19,488 bases of DNA from Candidatus Nitrosopumilus sp. Lineage in GTDB: Archaea; Thermoproteota; Nitrososphaeria; Nitrososphaerales; Nitrosopumilaceae. The stretch lies in NCBI GenBank assembly GCA_029864805.1, contig JAOTSS010000037.1, positions 1 to 19,488 on the forward strand, read 5' to 3'. Positions 1-7,238 of the stretch are shown piece after piece. A program made the translations under genes and the position numbers. How positions within the stretch are numbered: position 1 is the first letter of the stretch; each line of letters starts with the position of its first letter. Under the pieces are notes generated by a model that did no database searches, was not told the origin of the DNA, and saw only the letters and a list, made by a program, of their open reading frames with translations.

Positions 1-96
1 TGCTTTTTTTGCTGCAGTTCTTCTCTTAGGAGCTGCTGCTTTTTTTGCTGCAGTTCTTCTCTTAGGAGCTGCTGCTTTTTTTGCTGCAGTTCTTCT
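1..96 (-). repeat. 36-bp in-frame tandem repeat
   Basis: Positions 1-36 and 37-72 are identical and 73-96 is a perfect partial copy (24 of 36 bases). The unit encodes 12 residues of the basic tail (TAAKKAAAPKRR, circularly permuted). Exact nucleotide identity, including third positions, indicates recent expansion by slippage or unequal recombination rather than protein-level selection alone. The array runs off the window, so the copy number is unknown. Confidence 0.95.
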
Positions 97-177
97 AGTA
101 GCTTTTCTTTTAGGGGCTGCTTTAGTAGATGTTTTAGTTGATCTACGTTTAGTTACAGCTTTTCTTTTTGTAGCCAT
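1..177 (-). CDS. Lys/Ala/Arg-rich histone-H1-like basic protein, 5' part
   Basis: The reading frame starts at the ATG complementary to 175-177 and stays open to the left edge, so the C-terminus is missing. The 59 visible residues are almost only K, R, A, T, S and P. They begin MATKRKAVTKRRSTK and then run into a 12-residue unit (TAAKKAAAPKRR) repeated about 2.7 times. There is no globular domain, hydrophobic segment or cysteine. Such tails resemble eukaryotic histone H1 C-termini and bacterial AlgP/Hc1-like DNA-condensing proteins, so a nucleoid-binding or nucleic-acid-compacting role is a reasonable inference. A TTTAA-containing stretch about 35-40 nt upstream (around 212-220) could be its promoter. 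The coding nature is convincing from the repeat periodicity (multiple of 3, in frame). The exact function is unknown. Confidence 0.75.
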   Translation of the reverse strand, partial: MATKRKAVTKRRSTKTSTKAAPKRKATRRTAAKKAAAPKRRTAAKKAAAPKRRTAAKKA

Positions 178-915
178 AATTGAATCGAGTTTTTCATTGT
201 TTTTCAGTGGTTAAACTAAAGAAATTTACACAAATTGATTACTATTTATCAAGTAATTTTTACTAAAAATTTTTTTGTTGATCGTATCTTTACTAAAATA
301 TTTTTTTGATAAACATATCTTGAAATTTATTGATTTATCCTAACTCTGCTTTGTTCCACACTTGAATATCAACAATACCACATGAAAAAATGTTTTTAAT
401 TTTTTTATTATCCAAAATTTATTTTCTATCTTCTTAATTGTCAATATTTCATTGGTGAAAAAGATAGTTACATAGGTAACATAGTAGCAGATCAATGATG
501 GAACGGTGATGTTTAGAATCGAACGAAACAAGGCATATGAATAAGACATTCTCCTTTGTTTCTAAAACTTGAATAAAACATTAATTTCTGTTCGTCTAAA
601 AACAATATTTTCTCATACTTGCTTGTGATTTGAAGGGAATGGTGACAAATTAAAAATAATTTTACGATTCAATTTCGGTTGTGAGTACAACGTGTATGGG
701 GATATAGTTAGGACCATAGAAAAATGACCCCCGTGTAAATTATTATTATGAAATAATTGTCAAAACATCCAATTCTGATGCTGAGACATATTACAAGACG
801 TCCTTAGTTAGAAATTATTGTTTTTATCAGTTTACATCAAAAATAAATTTAGTCATACCAAAACTGAAAATCAAGGAAATGTACTTTATTTGGTTTCAGT
901 AGACAGAAATCTGTC
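178..915. other. 738-nt intergenic stretch, no supported gene
   Basis: It separates the leftward basic protein from the rightward PAC2 gene and should hold both promoters. A 69-codon minus-strand frame (340-549) exists, but its composition (rich in I, F, K, Y and N) looks like translated A/T-rich noise. A 34-codon minus-strand frame near 620-720 is equally weak. Around 684-711 lies a short motif pair (AGTACAACGT next to TGGGGATATAGTTAG) that recurs in rearranged form near 4211-4234. No tRNA-like fold was seen. Confidence 0.5.
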
Positions 916-1638
916 ATGAGTTCGGAAAATATGCGGGATGAGAAATTTTTGATTGTGGCATTTCCAAGTTTGGGGTTGGTAGGATCTTTTGCGACATCTT
1001 ACCTGATCACTCAATTACAGATGAAAGATATAGGAGAACTAGAAATTGCGAAGATTTCTCCGGCATACATAATTAATGATGGGGAAATCTTTGGACCAGT
1101 TCGAATCTACAATAAAGATAACATTTATGCCATTTTAGAAGATATTCCATTGAATCCAATTACAACATATGATTTAATAATAAAATCAATAGAATATGCT
1201 AAAACAAATAATATTAAAAAAATAATTATTCCGCGCGGATTGGAAGTGGGTAAAGATTTCAAAGATGACCCAATTTCATATGGTCTGGCAGTAAACAAGA
1301 ATTCCAAATCACTTTTGAGCGAATACAACTTACCACTTGTTCCTGGAGCAACAGTTCTAGGTGTTGATGCAAGTATCATTTCTGCATTGAAGAATTCAGA
1401 TACGGCTGGCATTGTTTTGTATACTACCTGCAGAATGATGATGCCTGATGACGATGCCATAATAAAATCTATTAAGACACTTGCAGACATTATAAAGGTT
1501 AAAGTAGAAACTAAAAAATTTGAGGAGAGACTTGAAAAAATAGGTAAGAAGAATCAAAAAATGGTAGAGGAAACTAGAAAATATTTTGAGAATGCATCAG
1601 GAACACCTGCATCAATGTCACCAGCAGGAATTGCATGA
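916..1638 (+). CDS. PAC2-family proteasome assembly chaperone-like protein
   Basis: A 240-residue protein with the PAC2 hallmarks: an N-terminal beta strand followed by FPSLGLVGSFATSYLI (residues 16-31), the usual pattern P-x-x-G-L-V-G at the start of the domain. An xPVRIY-type strand then leads into the middle of the fold. Known PAC2 members include the eukaryotic proteasome assembly chaperone 2 and many archaeal homologues of about 240-280 residues, so the length fits. Residues from about 200 on form a charged helix (EERLEKIGKKNQKMVEETRK) and a Pro/Ser/Ala tail, which may mediate oligomerisation or docking. In archaea the role is inferred, not proven; ligand binding has also been suggested for the family. 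The ATG at 916 is the first start in frame; Met6 is an alternative. A CTTTATTTGG box around 884-893 is a plausible TATA element for a near-leaderless mRNA. The gene stands alone on its strand. Confidence 0.85.
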   Translation: MSSENMRDEKFLIVAFPSLGLVGSFATSYLITQLQMKDIGELEIAKISPAYIINDGEIFGPVRIYNKDNIYAILEDIPLNPITTYDLIIKSIEYAKTNNIKKIIIPRGLEVGKDFKDDPISYGLAVNKNSKSLLSEYNLPLVPGATVLGVDASIISALKNSDTAGIVLYTTCRMMMPDDDAIIKSIKTLADIIKVKVETKKFEERLEKIGKKNQKMVEETRKYFENASGTPASMSPAGIA

Positions 1639-1800
1639 TTAACAAACATTGAAATAATTTTTAGAGTTATTGGATTAGTTACTTTATGGTGGGAAATGAT
1701 AATTTTACTATCATGTTGATTCACACATTAGGATGTTAGAAAATTTGCTAATTAATTTTCATGTCTAAATAGTGTTGAATGCCCAAATATTTTAAAAAAA

Positions 1801-2324
1801 TTAAATTATTTTTCTGGTTTTTTGAGCTTTTTTGATATTTTCTTTTCTGGCTTTTTGTTGTTTCTTGGTAGGTTTGTCCTTTTCAGGGATATTCTTTCTA
1901 GGTTTTGCTTGGAAGATGGTGCCTTTGTATTTTTTAATCGGTCCTCTTAGATTATTCAATATTTTTTTGATTTTAGTATCATTTGACTTTAGATGACCAT
2001 TTTCAACATGTGCATCATTTTTGTGAATTAGCCAGCAATGTGTTGCCCAACTACCACTAGATCTTTTTCCCGTAATTCTTTGTGTATGACCAGTTCTGCC
2101 AATATCATGAGTACGAAAAGTGTCAAATTCGGATTTTGGACGAACCACTACTCTATAATATTAGCCATGAGGTCCCATTCCGGGTTTTTTCTGGATCGTC
2201 CTTCAGGCTGACTTAATACTCGTTACGAGAAGTCATGTTTTGCCATTTTTGCTGTGCTTTTTTTACATTTTCTTTAGCAGCTTGAATTTGTTTTGCAGTT
2301 ACCACTATGTCGTTGTCGTAACAT
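1801..2324 (-). pseudogene. broken small basic protein gene (two shifts and a stop)
   Basis: The longest intact piece (2148 down to 1801, GTG start, 115 residues) is a basic protein with a WATHCWLIHKNDAHVENG segment and a Lys-rich C-terminal tail. The same frame continues upstream through a TAA (2161-2163) as KKPGMGPHG-stop-YYRVVVRPKSEF, which reads like one protein. Farther upstream, QPEGRSR is in a second frame, and VTAKQIQAAKENVKKAQQKW followed by QNMTSRNEY is in a third (2305 down to 2213). The 2-to-1 frame change falls at an AAAAAA run (2185-2190), where one more A would join QPEGRSR to KKPGMGPHG. The N-terminal helix, a linker and the C-terminal basic domain would make a protein of about 170 residues. 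An ATG remnant lies at 2324, one base out of frame. I recognise the general style from thaumarchaeal hypothetical proteins but know no function. Decay and sequencing indels are both possible. Confidence 0.6.
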
Positions 2325-2401
2325 TGTATTTAATATGAGAATCTAAATATCATTTTTGATTATGAAAAAGGATTTGAGTCATCCTTTCCTGTTACACAGT
2401 G

Positions 2402-2691
2402 TTATTTTTGAATCAATTTTTTTACAATCTCGATTGCTTTTTCAAATGCCTTATTTTTGGCGGTTTGTTTGATTATTGATGACTCAGAATTAATCTGATT
2501 TTTATTGATTTCTTTAAACCTTCAGAGTTTTTGCTAAATACCTCTATATTTTTAGAAAGCATTTCAAGGATTTTAGCATTGGTTGATTTTGAAGATTCCA
2601 AGATTTAGTAGTTTGTCCAGTAAGGATTTTGCGCACTCAATTCATATCTGAAATAGGGATTACTGAATTTAACGATGATCTTATTTTTCAT
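2402..2691 (-). pseudogene. broken small helical protein gene (about 95 aa)
   Basis: From the ATG at 2691 the frame reads MKNKIIVKFSNPYFRYELS, then loses frame. AKSLLDKLLNL continues one frame over. The original frame resumes as ESSKSTNAKILEMLSKNIEV and FSKNSEG. A third shift gives FKEINKNQINSESSIIKQ, then TAKNKAFEKAIEIVKKLIQK, ending at TAA 2402-2404. Stitched together this is a coherent charged protein of about 95 residues with an N-terminal beta-like segment and two helices. Two of the three changes can be repaired by adding one base and one by removing a G in a GG pair. No family is recognised. It lies head to tail with the broken basic gene (1801-2324) and the frame-cut cupredoxin, all on the minus strand. 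Confidence 0.5.
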
Positions 2692-2770
2692 TTTTGGATT
2701 ATATCATGAAACAAAATTAGGTGTTTGTGTAATTACCAAATGATTTATTCCACTGAAACAGAACCTGTCA

Positions 2771-3319
2771 TCAAGGATGAACCATGCAAAAGTAAGGGTA
2801 CTTGCCTTTTTCTTCAAATTTTTGTGAGAATGTACTGCCTGATACCATTAAGCTACTGTCAAACTTTCCATCCGGCCCACCTGATGCAGTCCCGCTTGTA
2901 ACTGTGTGTGCTGCAGTGTCGTCATTTTTCCAAGTAACTTCTGCATCTTCAAATACTATTACGTGAGGAGGATCATAACATAGATCATTTTTCTCACATC
3001 CAGGAACTGATGTGCCTTCAGGTATGCTTACGAGTCTAACTGATGCCTTGGCACTTGCTAACTCTTCGGCCATCTTCATTCCTTTTTCAGTAGTTGCTTT
3101 AGTTTTCTCCAAAACTTCTTTACTTTCTTTTGCAACCTCTTTTATTTTTTCAATGGCAGGTTCAATGTCTTTTTTGATATCTTTTGCTTGTTCCATAACA
3201 GGAGCAACTACTACTGGAATGTCTGATGGGGCTCCGCTTCCGCCAGTCATGGTAAAGCCAACTGCTGCAACAACTATTGCCACTGCAATTATCATCCCCA
3301 TCTTATCCATAGATGTCAT
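2771..3319 (-). CDS. membrane-anchored cupredoxin (plastocyanin/azurin-like), C-terminus frame-cut
   Basis: A 182-residue protein. Residues 8-25 form an N-terminal hydrophobic segment (signal anchor or cleaved signal), 40-95 a Lys/Glu/Ala-rich helical stalk, and 97-182 a cupredoxin domain. Copper ligands visible are His138 (AAHTV), Cys178 and His181 (YFCMVHP). Thaumarchaeal blue-copper proteins of this kind usually continue with W-M, the Met being the axial ligand; here a TGA directly follows Pro182. Reading one base over restores WMTGSVSVE and a TAA at 2745-2747, so a single G appears to be missing from a TGG codon at 2772-2774. The protein would sit outside the membrane and carry electrons, consistent with the copper-based respiration of ammonia oxidisers (established for the group, inferred here). 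As written, the product lacks its axial Met and last strand. Met4 is an alternative start. Confidence 0.85.
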   Translation of the reverse strand: MTSMDKMGMIIAVAIVVAAVGFTMTGGSGAPSDIPVVVAPVMEQAKDIKKDIEPAIEKIKEVAKESKEVLEKTKATTEKGMKMAEELASAKASVRLVSIPEGTSVPGCEKNDLCYDPPHVIVFEDAEVTWKNDDTAAHTVTSGTASGGPDGKFDSSLMVSGSTFSQKFEEKGKYPYFCMVHP

Positions 3320-3340
3320 GATATTGCTTGGTTTTCTTTT

Positions 3341-3350
3341 GATTATAATA
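3341..3350 (-). promoter_or_regulatory. TATA-like box of the cupredoxin gene
   Basis: On the minus strand the sequence reads TATTATAATC, centred about 26 nt upstream of the cupredoxin ATG (3319). That is the spacing expected for an archaeal TATA box driving a leaderless transcript. No experimental support is available. Confidence 0.45.
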
Positions 3351-3364
3351 CTGAGATATAATTT

Positions 3365-3562
3365 TCAAAGATGATTTCTAAGAAACAATTTCCAACAATA
3401 GCTAAAATAGTTCAGTAGCATTAGCAAAAAACTCTGACATGAATTTATTTTGCCAAAAGAAAATTGCAATTTGTCAAATCCATGGTTTCGCATCACTCTA
3501 CACTCGAGTACTCTGTCAAACAATTTATCCAAATGTTGTTTTGTTTCATTGTCAAGTGTCAT
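3365..3562 (-). CDS. small hypothetical protein, C-terminal frame doubtful
   Basis: The frame from ATG 3562 gives 65 residues. Residues 1-40 (starting MTLDNETKQHLDKLFDRV) are charged and protein-like. The last 25 residues change abruptly to an L/F/Y/W/C-rich string typical of an out-of-frame read. One base over, the same DNA reads SEFFANATELF and stops at TAG 3402-3404; adding one T at the TGTCAG junction (about 3440) joins the two parts into a 57-residue soluble protein. This fits the frame breaks in the three genes downstream on the same strand. No family is recognised. It lies about 45 nt upstream of the cupredoxin start. Confidence 0.45.
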   Translation of the reverse strand: MTLDNETKQHLDKLFDRVLECRVMRNHGFDKLQFSFGKINSCQSFLLMLLNYFSYCWKLFLRNHL

Positions 3563-3728
3563 GAATCTTATCTAAATTCAAACTAATTATGACTAAAGTA
3601 AGAATATCAAATTTGGAAATAATGACTTTTCTAATATGACATGTTCCGTATTAATATTTCATGTCTGAAGAATCAGAAGAGGAATAAAAAACATTAAAGT
3701 TTTTACTTGAATGAATTTATTTTAATAT

Positions 3729-4109
3729 ATGAAATTTCAATTTTCAGCCAATGACAAAGAATGGCATCAAACAATTCTCAACACTTTTGAAAATTTCTTA
3801 AATATGAAAATTCAACCTGTTTTAGTTTATGACAGAAAACACTTTTCAAACTATCTCTACAAAAACAGTACCAAACCCAATGCTGTATGGGCAGAATGTA
3901 TCAAAGAATGTGGTACTATTTGGTTAAATCCACACTTGGCAAACGAACCTAAAGTTGAAACGGTAAATACGTTATATCACGAATGTTTACACATAAAATA
4001 CCCAAAAAAGAACGAATATGAAATTAGACGACTAGCTGATAAGATGATCCCAGTGTCGAAATCTCTTTCTTCAAAGAAAAAAACATTTGATATTACACAT
4101 GTACATTAA
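3729..4109 (+). CDS. small HExxH zinc-metallopeptidase-like protein
   Basis: A 126-residue protein with the zincin motif H84-E85-C-L-H88 (YHECLHIKYP) on a predicted helix. It is followed by Glu95 and Glu98 in KKNEYEIRRLADKMIP, either of which could be a third zinc ligand. Residues 28-70 look like the mixed beta/alpha part seen before the active-site helix in minimal metallopeptidases such as the SprT and M48 relatives, though it is shorter than these. No signal peptide or membrane segment is present, so it should be cytoplasmic. Substrate and true peptidase activity are unknown. TTTATTTTAATAT lies immediately upstream of the ATG but is too close to be the TATA box for that start. The gene is single and flanked by minus-strand genes. 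Confidence 0.7.
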   Translation: MKFQFSANDKEWHQTILNTFENFLNMKIQPVLVYDRKHFSNYLYKNSTKPNAVWAECIKECGTIWLNPHLANEPKVETVNTLYHECLHIKYPKKNEYEIRRLADKMIPVSKSLSSKKKTFDITHVH

Positions 4110-4161
4110 TCCTCACTTTTGTATTATGTAATAGTTTTAGAAATTAGCAAATCAGTTTTTT

Positions 4162-4242
4162 TCATTTTTTATATTTTAAACAGTTCCACATGGGTGCAGT
4201 ATTTTCACCTCTAACTATATCTCCAGTACAACGTATGTGCAT
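4162..4242 (-). CDS. possible 26-aa Cys-containing microprotein
   Basis: ATG 4242 to TGA 4162-4164 reads MHIRCTGDIVRGENTAPMWN followed by CLKYKK. The composition looks coding rather than A/T noise, and GATAAATTTA lies about 20-30 nt upstream. It has two cysteines (5 and 21) only. It is short, has no neighbour on its strand in operon distance, and could be chance; a remnant of a longer gene is another option. Confidence 0.25.
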   Translation of the reverse strand: MHIRCTGDIVRGENTAPMWNCLKYKK

Positions 4243-4351
4243 ATTTAGTTAAGGTAAATTTATCGTACCTACGTGGAATCTGATAACAAAAAAATAAAAA
4301 TCGAGAAGACAATCTAAAAAATTAGCACAAATTAATTAAATAAGTATTGAA

Positions 4352-5176
4352 TCACTCTCCCTTCCAAACAACCCTTTGAGGAAATGGTATTTCTATTCCT
4401 GCATCATCTAATGCATTTTTGGCAAATTTTAGTAAGGTTGGCGCAACTTGTCCCCAATCTTCCTTTGGATGCCACACAAAAATTGAAATGTTGATGCTTG
4501 AATCTCCCAGTTCATCCACTCTGAAAGATGGTTCGGGCTCATGAAGAACGAAGGGCATTCTAGAATGGATTGTTTTTTTCAAAATTTCTATGGCTGCATC
4601 TATGTCTTCTTTGTATGCAATTCCTATGGTTACTTCGTGTCTTCTTACAGGAGAATCACTAAGAACCCGTATGTTTGATGTAAAGAATTTTTCATTTGGT
4701 ATTCGCATAATAGTACCATCAAATTTTCTCACTCTTGTTGAAAAAGTACTTACATCCACAAAGCTTCCAGCAATATTGCTGTCAGGTAATTCTATAGAGT
4801 CTCCTTGTTTTGCAGGTTTTTCAATTAACAAGAAAATTCCAGATATTAAATTAGACACTACTGATTGCGTTGCAAACCCAATAACGATGCCCAGAATTCC
4901 TCCTGCAACAAGAAGCCCTGAAAAATCAATGCCTGTAGAAGTAGTAAATACTAAAAATGAAATGATGATGATTCCAAAATAAATCAATTTACTGAAATTC
5001 TTGGCAGTATGTTCAGGCAAAACCGGCGCATAGTATTTGTTAAAAAGAGATTTGGAAATCCTTGCCACTGTAAATCCTATTAACATTATGATTGCCCCAA
5101 GCACAAGATTGAGTAAAGAAAATTCAGTGCCAGCTATTTCAAACGAATCAAGACTCTCAAAGATTTCATGAAACAT
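4352..5176 (-). CDS. MscS-family small-conductance mechanosensitive channel
   Basis: A 274-residue channel protein when started at ATG 5176. It has three predicted membrane helices (about 20-40, 62-80 and 85-118). The third is the pore helix typical of MscS, Gly/Ala-rich (GLLVAGGILGIVIGFATQSV), and is followed by SNLISGIFLLIEKP and the beta domain with GDSIEL. The C-terminal part (170-274) matches the alpha/beta vestibule (EVTIGIAYKEDIDAAIEIL). It should open on membrane tension to release solutes during hypo-osmotic shock. The start at 5176 is preferred over the upstream ATG at 5224: the stop of the DUF432 gene and this ATG form TAATG (one shared base), which implies translational coupling, and the extra 16 residues would be a non-conserved extension. 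Length and architecture fit the minimal MscS type. Confidence 0.93.
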   Translation of the reverse strand: MFHEIFESLDSFEIAGTEFSLLNLVLGAIIMLIGFTVARISKSLFNKYYAPVLPEHTAKNFSKLIYFGIIIISFLVFTTSTGIDFSGLLVAGGILGIVIGFATQSVVSNLISGIFLLIEKPAKQGDSIELPDSNIAGSFVDVSTFSTRVRKFDGTIMRIPNEKFFTSNIRVLSDSPVRRHEVTIGIAYKEDIDAAIEILKKTIHSRMPFVLHEPEPSFRVDELGDSSINISIFVWHPKEDWGQVAPTLLKFAKNALDDAGIEIPFPQRVVWKGE

Positions 5177-5955
5177 TATTCTAATCCCATCTCCATTGAT
5201 GGTGTTTGTGTATCTTTTTCCCAAGATGGTGATTGTATCCAGTCAGTTTGTGTCAATCGTATTTCTGCAGTTTCAACATATTCTACTGCCATTCGTTTTC
5301 GAAGTGTAACTTTAAGTGAATCTAATTGAGATTTTTCTCCTTTGTAATATAACAAATGATCTGTGATTGGAAAAATTGCTTTTGTTATTGAATATCCTCG
5401 TTCTAGTAAATTCTCAAAACTTACCCACATAACACAGCTAAGGTGTAACTCCGAATCAAATTCGTTTTTTACAATTGGTACCTTGTAGTATTTGCACAGT
5501 TTACCTGTATCTGGTGATCCATACAAGCCAAATCTGGAACTTGAAGGATCACATGTAAACCAATCCATTGAATCCTTATGTGAATCGTGAATGATAAAAA
5601 TGCCAACTTCTACAGGACACCGAACTAGAAATGAGGTTGATGTACCTTCACTTAGAAACACCTCTTTGTCAAATTTGAGATAAACAAAATTGGTTCTACG
5701 TGCGGGATAATTCAAGGGTCTGATGGGTGCGACCTCTATTTTGATCTTTTTTGAAATTGACGGGATTATTTTTTCTGTCATGTTTCCTTCTGAATCTTTG
5801 CGTAAATAAGAAAAATTTCCATCGTCGTCCTTACTTATTCTTACTTCAACTGATGGAAAAAACAACTCTAGTTTCTCATCTATTTCATAAAACCCGTATT
5901 TCGAATATTGTTTTACAGATTTATCCATTTCCAACGAAATTAAAATTATATTCAT
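5176..5955 (-). CDS. DUF432 family protein, partner of MscS
   Basis: A 259-residue soluble protein (250 if started at Met10, ATG 5928) that I assign to DUF432 (COG2430). Support is the N-terminal YGFYEIDEKLEL segment, the central RPLNYPARRTNFVYLKF and FDKEVFLSEGTS region, and the Trp/Cys-containing FTCDPSSSRFGLYGSPDTG region (about residues 132-151). Archaeal DUF432 genes are often found next to MscS genes, as here, so a regulatory or accessory role for the channel is a fair inference; no activity is known. There is no signal peptide or transmembrane helix, so it probably works on the cytoplasmic face. Its stop TAA overlaps the MscS ATG (TAATG), so one transcript should yield both. The first nine residues (MNIILISLE) overlap a promoter-like A/T stretch, so Met10 may be the true start. 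Confidence 0.8.
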   Translation of the reverse strand: MNIILISLEMDKSVKQYSKYGFYEIDEKLELFFPSVEVRISKDDDGNFSYLRKDSEGNMTEKIIPSISKKIKIEVAPIRPLNYPARRTNFVYLKFDKEVFLSEGTSTSFLVRCPVEVGIFIIHDSHKDSMDWFTCDPSSSRFGLYGSPDTGKLCKYYKVPIVKNEFDSELHLSCVMWVSFENLLERGYSITKAIFPITDHLLYYKGEKSQLDSLKVTLRKRMAVEYVETAEIRLTQTDWIQSPSWEKDTQTPSMEMGLE

Positions 5956-5983
5956 ACTTATGTAGATTTAGAATTTTACAAAA

Positions 5984-6238
5984 ATGTACAATCCATACGT
6001 GATAATCTTTGTTTTTAATAAATACAATTTGGAGCATGTCAGTCTGGACGAATTGGCAGTTTCATTACAGATGAACTAACTGAAAGTTAGGTAATGTAAA
6101 TTATTTGTAATTGATGATGAATTTCTGGGCTCAGGCGCAAGTAATTTATTCGATAAAGTTTGTAAAAATAAATTAAAAAATAATGAAAGGATTGGTAAAA
6201 GACTGATTTGCATATTTGATTTAGTCTTCTTGGTCTAG
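5984..6238 (+). pseudogene. possible decayed small gene with two in-frame TAA stops
   Basis: One frame reads MYNPYVIIFVFNKYNLEHVS and then LDELAVSLQMN, TAA (6077-6079), LKVR, TAA (6092-6094). It then continues CKLFVIDDEFLGSGASNLFD followed by KVCKNKLKNNERIGKRLICI to TAG 6236-6238, 85 codons in all. Both halves look like real protein (acidic-Gly loop, charged helix), and the damage is confined to about 20 nt. No family is recognised. It converges on, and overlaps by 18 nt, the minus-strand gene at 6221-6462. Chance open stretches in A/T-rich DNA remain possible. Confidence 0.35.
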
Positions 6239-6462
6239 TAGAATTCCTATCTTCTTGATTGTCATCTCTTCTTGTTTGAGGCGCTTTTTAGGAGATTCTG
6301 ATGATCACTCTGTGTTTTTGGAACACGACGCAGTTTTCCTCTTGTCTTTGCATTTTTTATCTGTCTGTAGATAGCATGCAGTTTTCGTATGCCTTTTCCA
6401 AGTTCGCCTGTAATCTTTTTTCCATTAGACGACACTGCAGTTGTGATTGATTTTGAAGTCAT
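6221..6462 (-). pseudogene. small basic protein gene with one missing base
   Basis: From ATG 6462 the frame encodes a basic protein (GKGIRKLHAIYRQIKNAKTR, then GKLRRVPKTQSD) and would end at TGA 6262 as a 66-mer. At the GATCATCAG stretch (about 6300-6304) a second frame takes over and reads SSESPKKRLKQEEMTIKKIG followed by ILLDQED, to TAA 6221-6223. Adding one T (GATTCATCA) joins both into an 80-residue protein with a basic core and an acidic C-terminal end, a much more natural product. Function is unknown; the basic core suggests nucleic-acid or ribosome binding. If the base is really missing, the product loses its acidic tail but could still be made. Confidence 0.55.
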
Positions 6463-6771
6463 GGTACACCAAATAAAATATCCTAGTAAAACTAAGTGCA
6501 GAATACTAGACCTTGCAATAGATGAGGCAATGCAATGTATCTGTCAAATGGATTAAGTTTTGGTGAAATGATGTAAAAACTAATGAAAAAAGAAAAAATG
6601 AGAATCAGTTGCCAGTAACTAAATCCCAGATAAATCCAAAGAATTCTCTTATCATGTTGTGTCTTCTTTCTGGAAAAAGTAGTTAATTTCAGATCTGAAA
6701 AATCTTTGACCTAGATCGAACAAACTTTCAATCAAACGATTCTAATCTAATTCCAAATGATATAAATTTCC
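6463..6771. other. 309-nt stretch without a supported gene
   Basis: It lies between the broken basic gene (minus strand) and the 31-aa zinc protein (plus strand). It contains only tiny frames, such as a 16-codon minus-strand frame near 6608-6658 (MIREFFGFIWDLVTGN) and MYLSNGLSFGEMM on the plus strand; neither has context support. Promoters for the two flanking genes should lie here. Confidence 0.4.
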
Positions 6772-6867
6772 ATGATAGGATTATGCTCAAAATGCTACAC
6801 ATCAGGAGTTTCCCTTGTATTACATGAGGAAACCTTTGAGGCTGTATGTGACAAGTGTAGAAACTAA
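6772..6867 (+). CDS. 31-aa zinc-ribbon-like microprotein
   Basis: ATG 6772 to TAA 6865-6867. The protein has two CxxC pairs, Cys5-x2-Cys8 and Cys26-x2-Cys29, spaced by 17 residues (LCSKCYTSGVSLVL, then EAVCDKCRN), a classical four-cysteine zinc knuckle/ribbon layout with almost nothing else. It is probably a structural-zinc protein that binds nucleic acid or another protein; no specific family is recognised. GATATAAAT lies just upstream but is too close for a standard TATA box. It converges on the minus-strand zinc protein at 6921-7151, with stop codons 53 nt apart. Confidence 0.55.
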   Translation: MIGLCSKCYTSGVSLVLHEETFEAVCDKCRN

Positions 6868-6920
6868 GTCTCTATTGCTGAATGCACGCTTTGTCCGATA
6901 GGCAGAATAATTATGATTTG

Positions 6921-7151
6921 TTATATTCTTTTTACTTGTTGTAGCGCCATCAATCGGTGTCTTGTCTGTGTTCCTTTGGGTTTTGTTCTCAGGACATAAA
7001 TGCAACACGGACAATGTTTTCCCTCCCAGTTTATGAATATCTCGCATATTGAACATCTCTTCTGTCCGTTTTCATACCTGCTGTTTATTCCAAAGGCCTT
7101 GTTTGCCTTGTATCTGGTACATGTTCCTTTGCAAGCCACATTCAAAGTCAC
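6921..7151 (-). CDS. 76-aa zinc-ribbon protein
   Basis: A GTG-start frame (7151) encoding 76 residues with Cys7, Cys11 and a C-terminal zinc-binding core, Cys33-x2-Cys36 and Cys47-x-CC50 (QKRCSICEIFINWEGKHCPC), followed by a basic RTKPKGTQTRHR tail. The core pattern G-Q-K-R-C-x2-C-x4-I-x-W-x-G-x2-C-P-C-C is one I associate with small thaumarchaeal proteins, but no function is known; the basic tail suggests nucleic-acid binding. TGTATATTATG about 25 nt upstream of the GTG is a plausible TATA box, supporting this start over the second in-frame GTG (7139). An overlapping minus-strand frame at 6820-7056 is a shadow without cysteine order. Confidence 0.7.
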   Translation of the reverse strand: MTLNVACKGTCTRYKANKAFGINSRYENGQKRCSICEIFINWEGKHCPCCIYVLRTKPKGTQTRHRLMALQQVKRI

Positions 7152-7223
7152 ATTCAGGAATTTATGAATCTACATAATATACAATGATCAAGCATGAAAA
7201 TTCGTGGAAACCAGAAAAATATC

Positions 7224-7231
7224 TTTAAAAA
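7224..7231 (+). promoter_or_regulatory. TATA-like box upstream of the acetolactate-synthase-like gene
   Basis: TTTAAAAA, centred near 7227, predicts transcription starting around 7250-7254. This is the best TATA match between 7152 and 7366, and it would leave a leader of about 115 nt before the annotated TTG of the ThDP enzyme. That is long for this group and raises doubt about what is translated first on the mRNA. Confidence 0.4.
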
Positions 7232-7238
7232 CAAATGA

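Noticed and set aside
1..96. CRISPR-like repeat
   Set aside because: The units are contiguous, in frame and without spacers; it is a coding tandem repeat.
340..549. 69-codon minus-strand frame
   Set aside because: I/F/K/Y/N-rich, no motif, no operon context; typical of translated A/T-rich intergenic DNA. Kept only as a note in the intergenic entry.
1095..1110. T-loop-like GTTCGAATC suggesting a tRNA
   Set aside because: Lies inside the PAC2 coding frame and no acceptor or anticodon stem can be formed around it.
1125..1490. 121-codon minus-strand frame inside the PAC2 gene
   Set aside because: Antisense shadow of a well-recognised coding frame; no domain pattern.
6820..7056. 78-codon minus-strand frame overlapping the zinc-ribbon gene
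   Set aside because: The other frame (6921-7151) shows ordered cysteines and a promoter; this one is its shadow.
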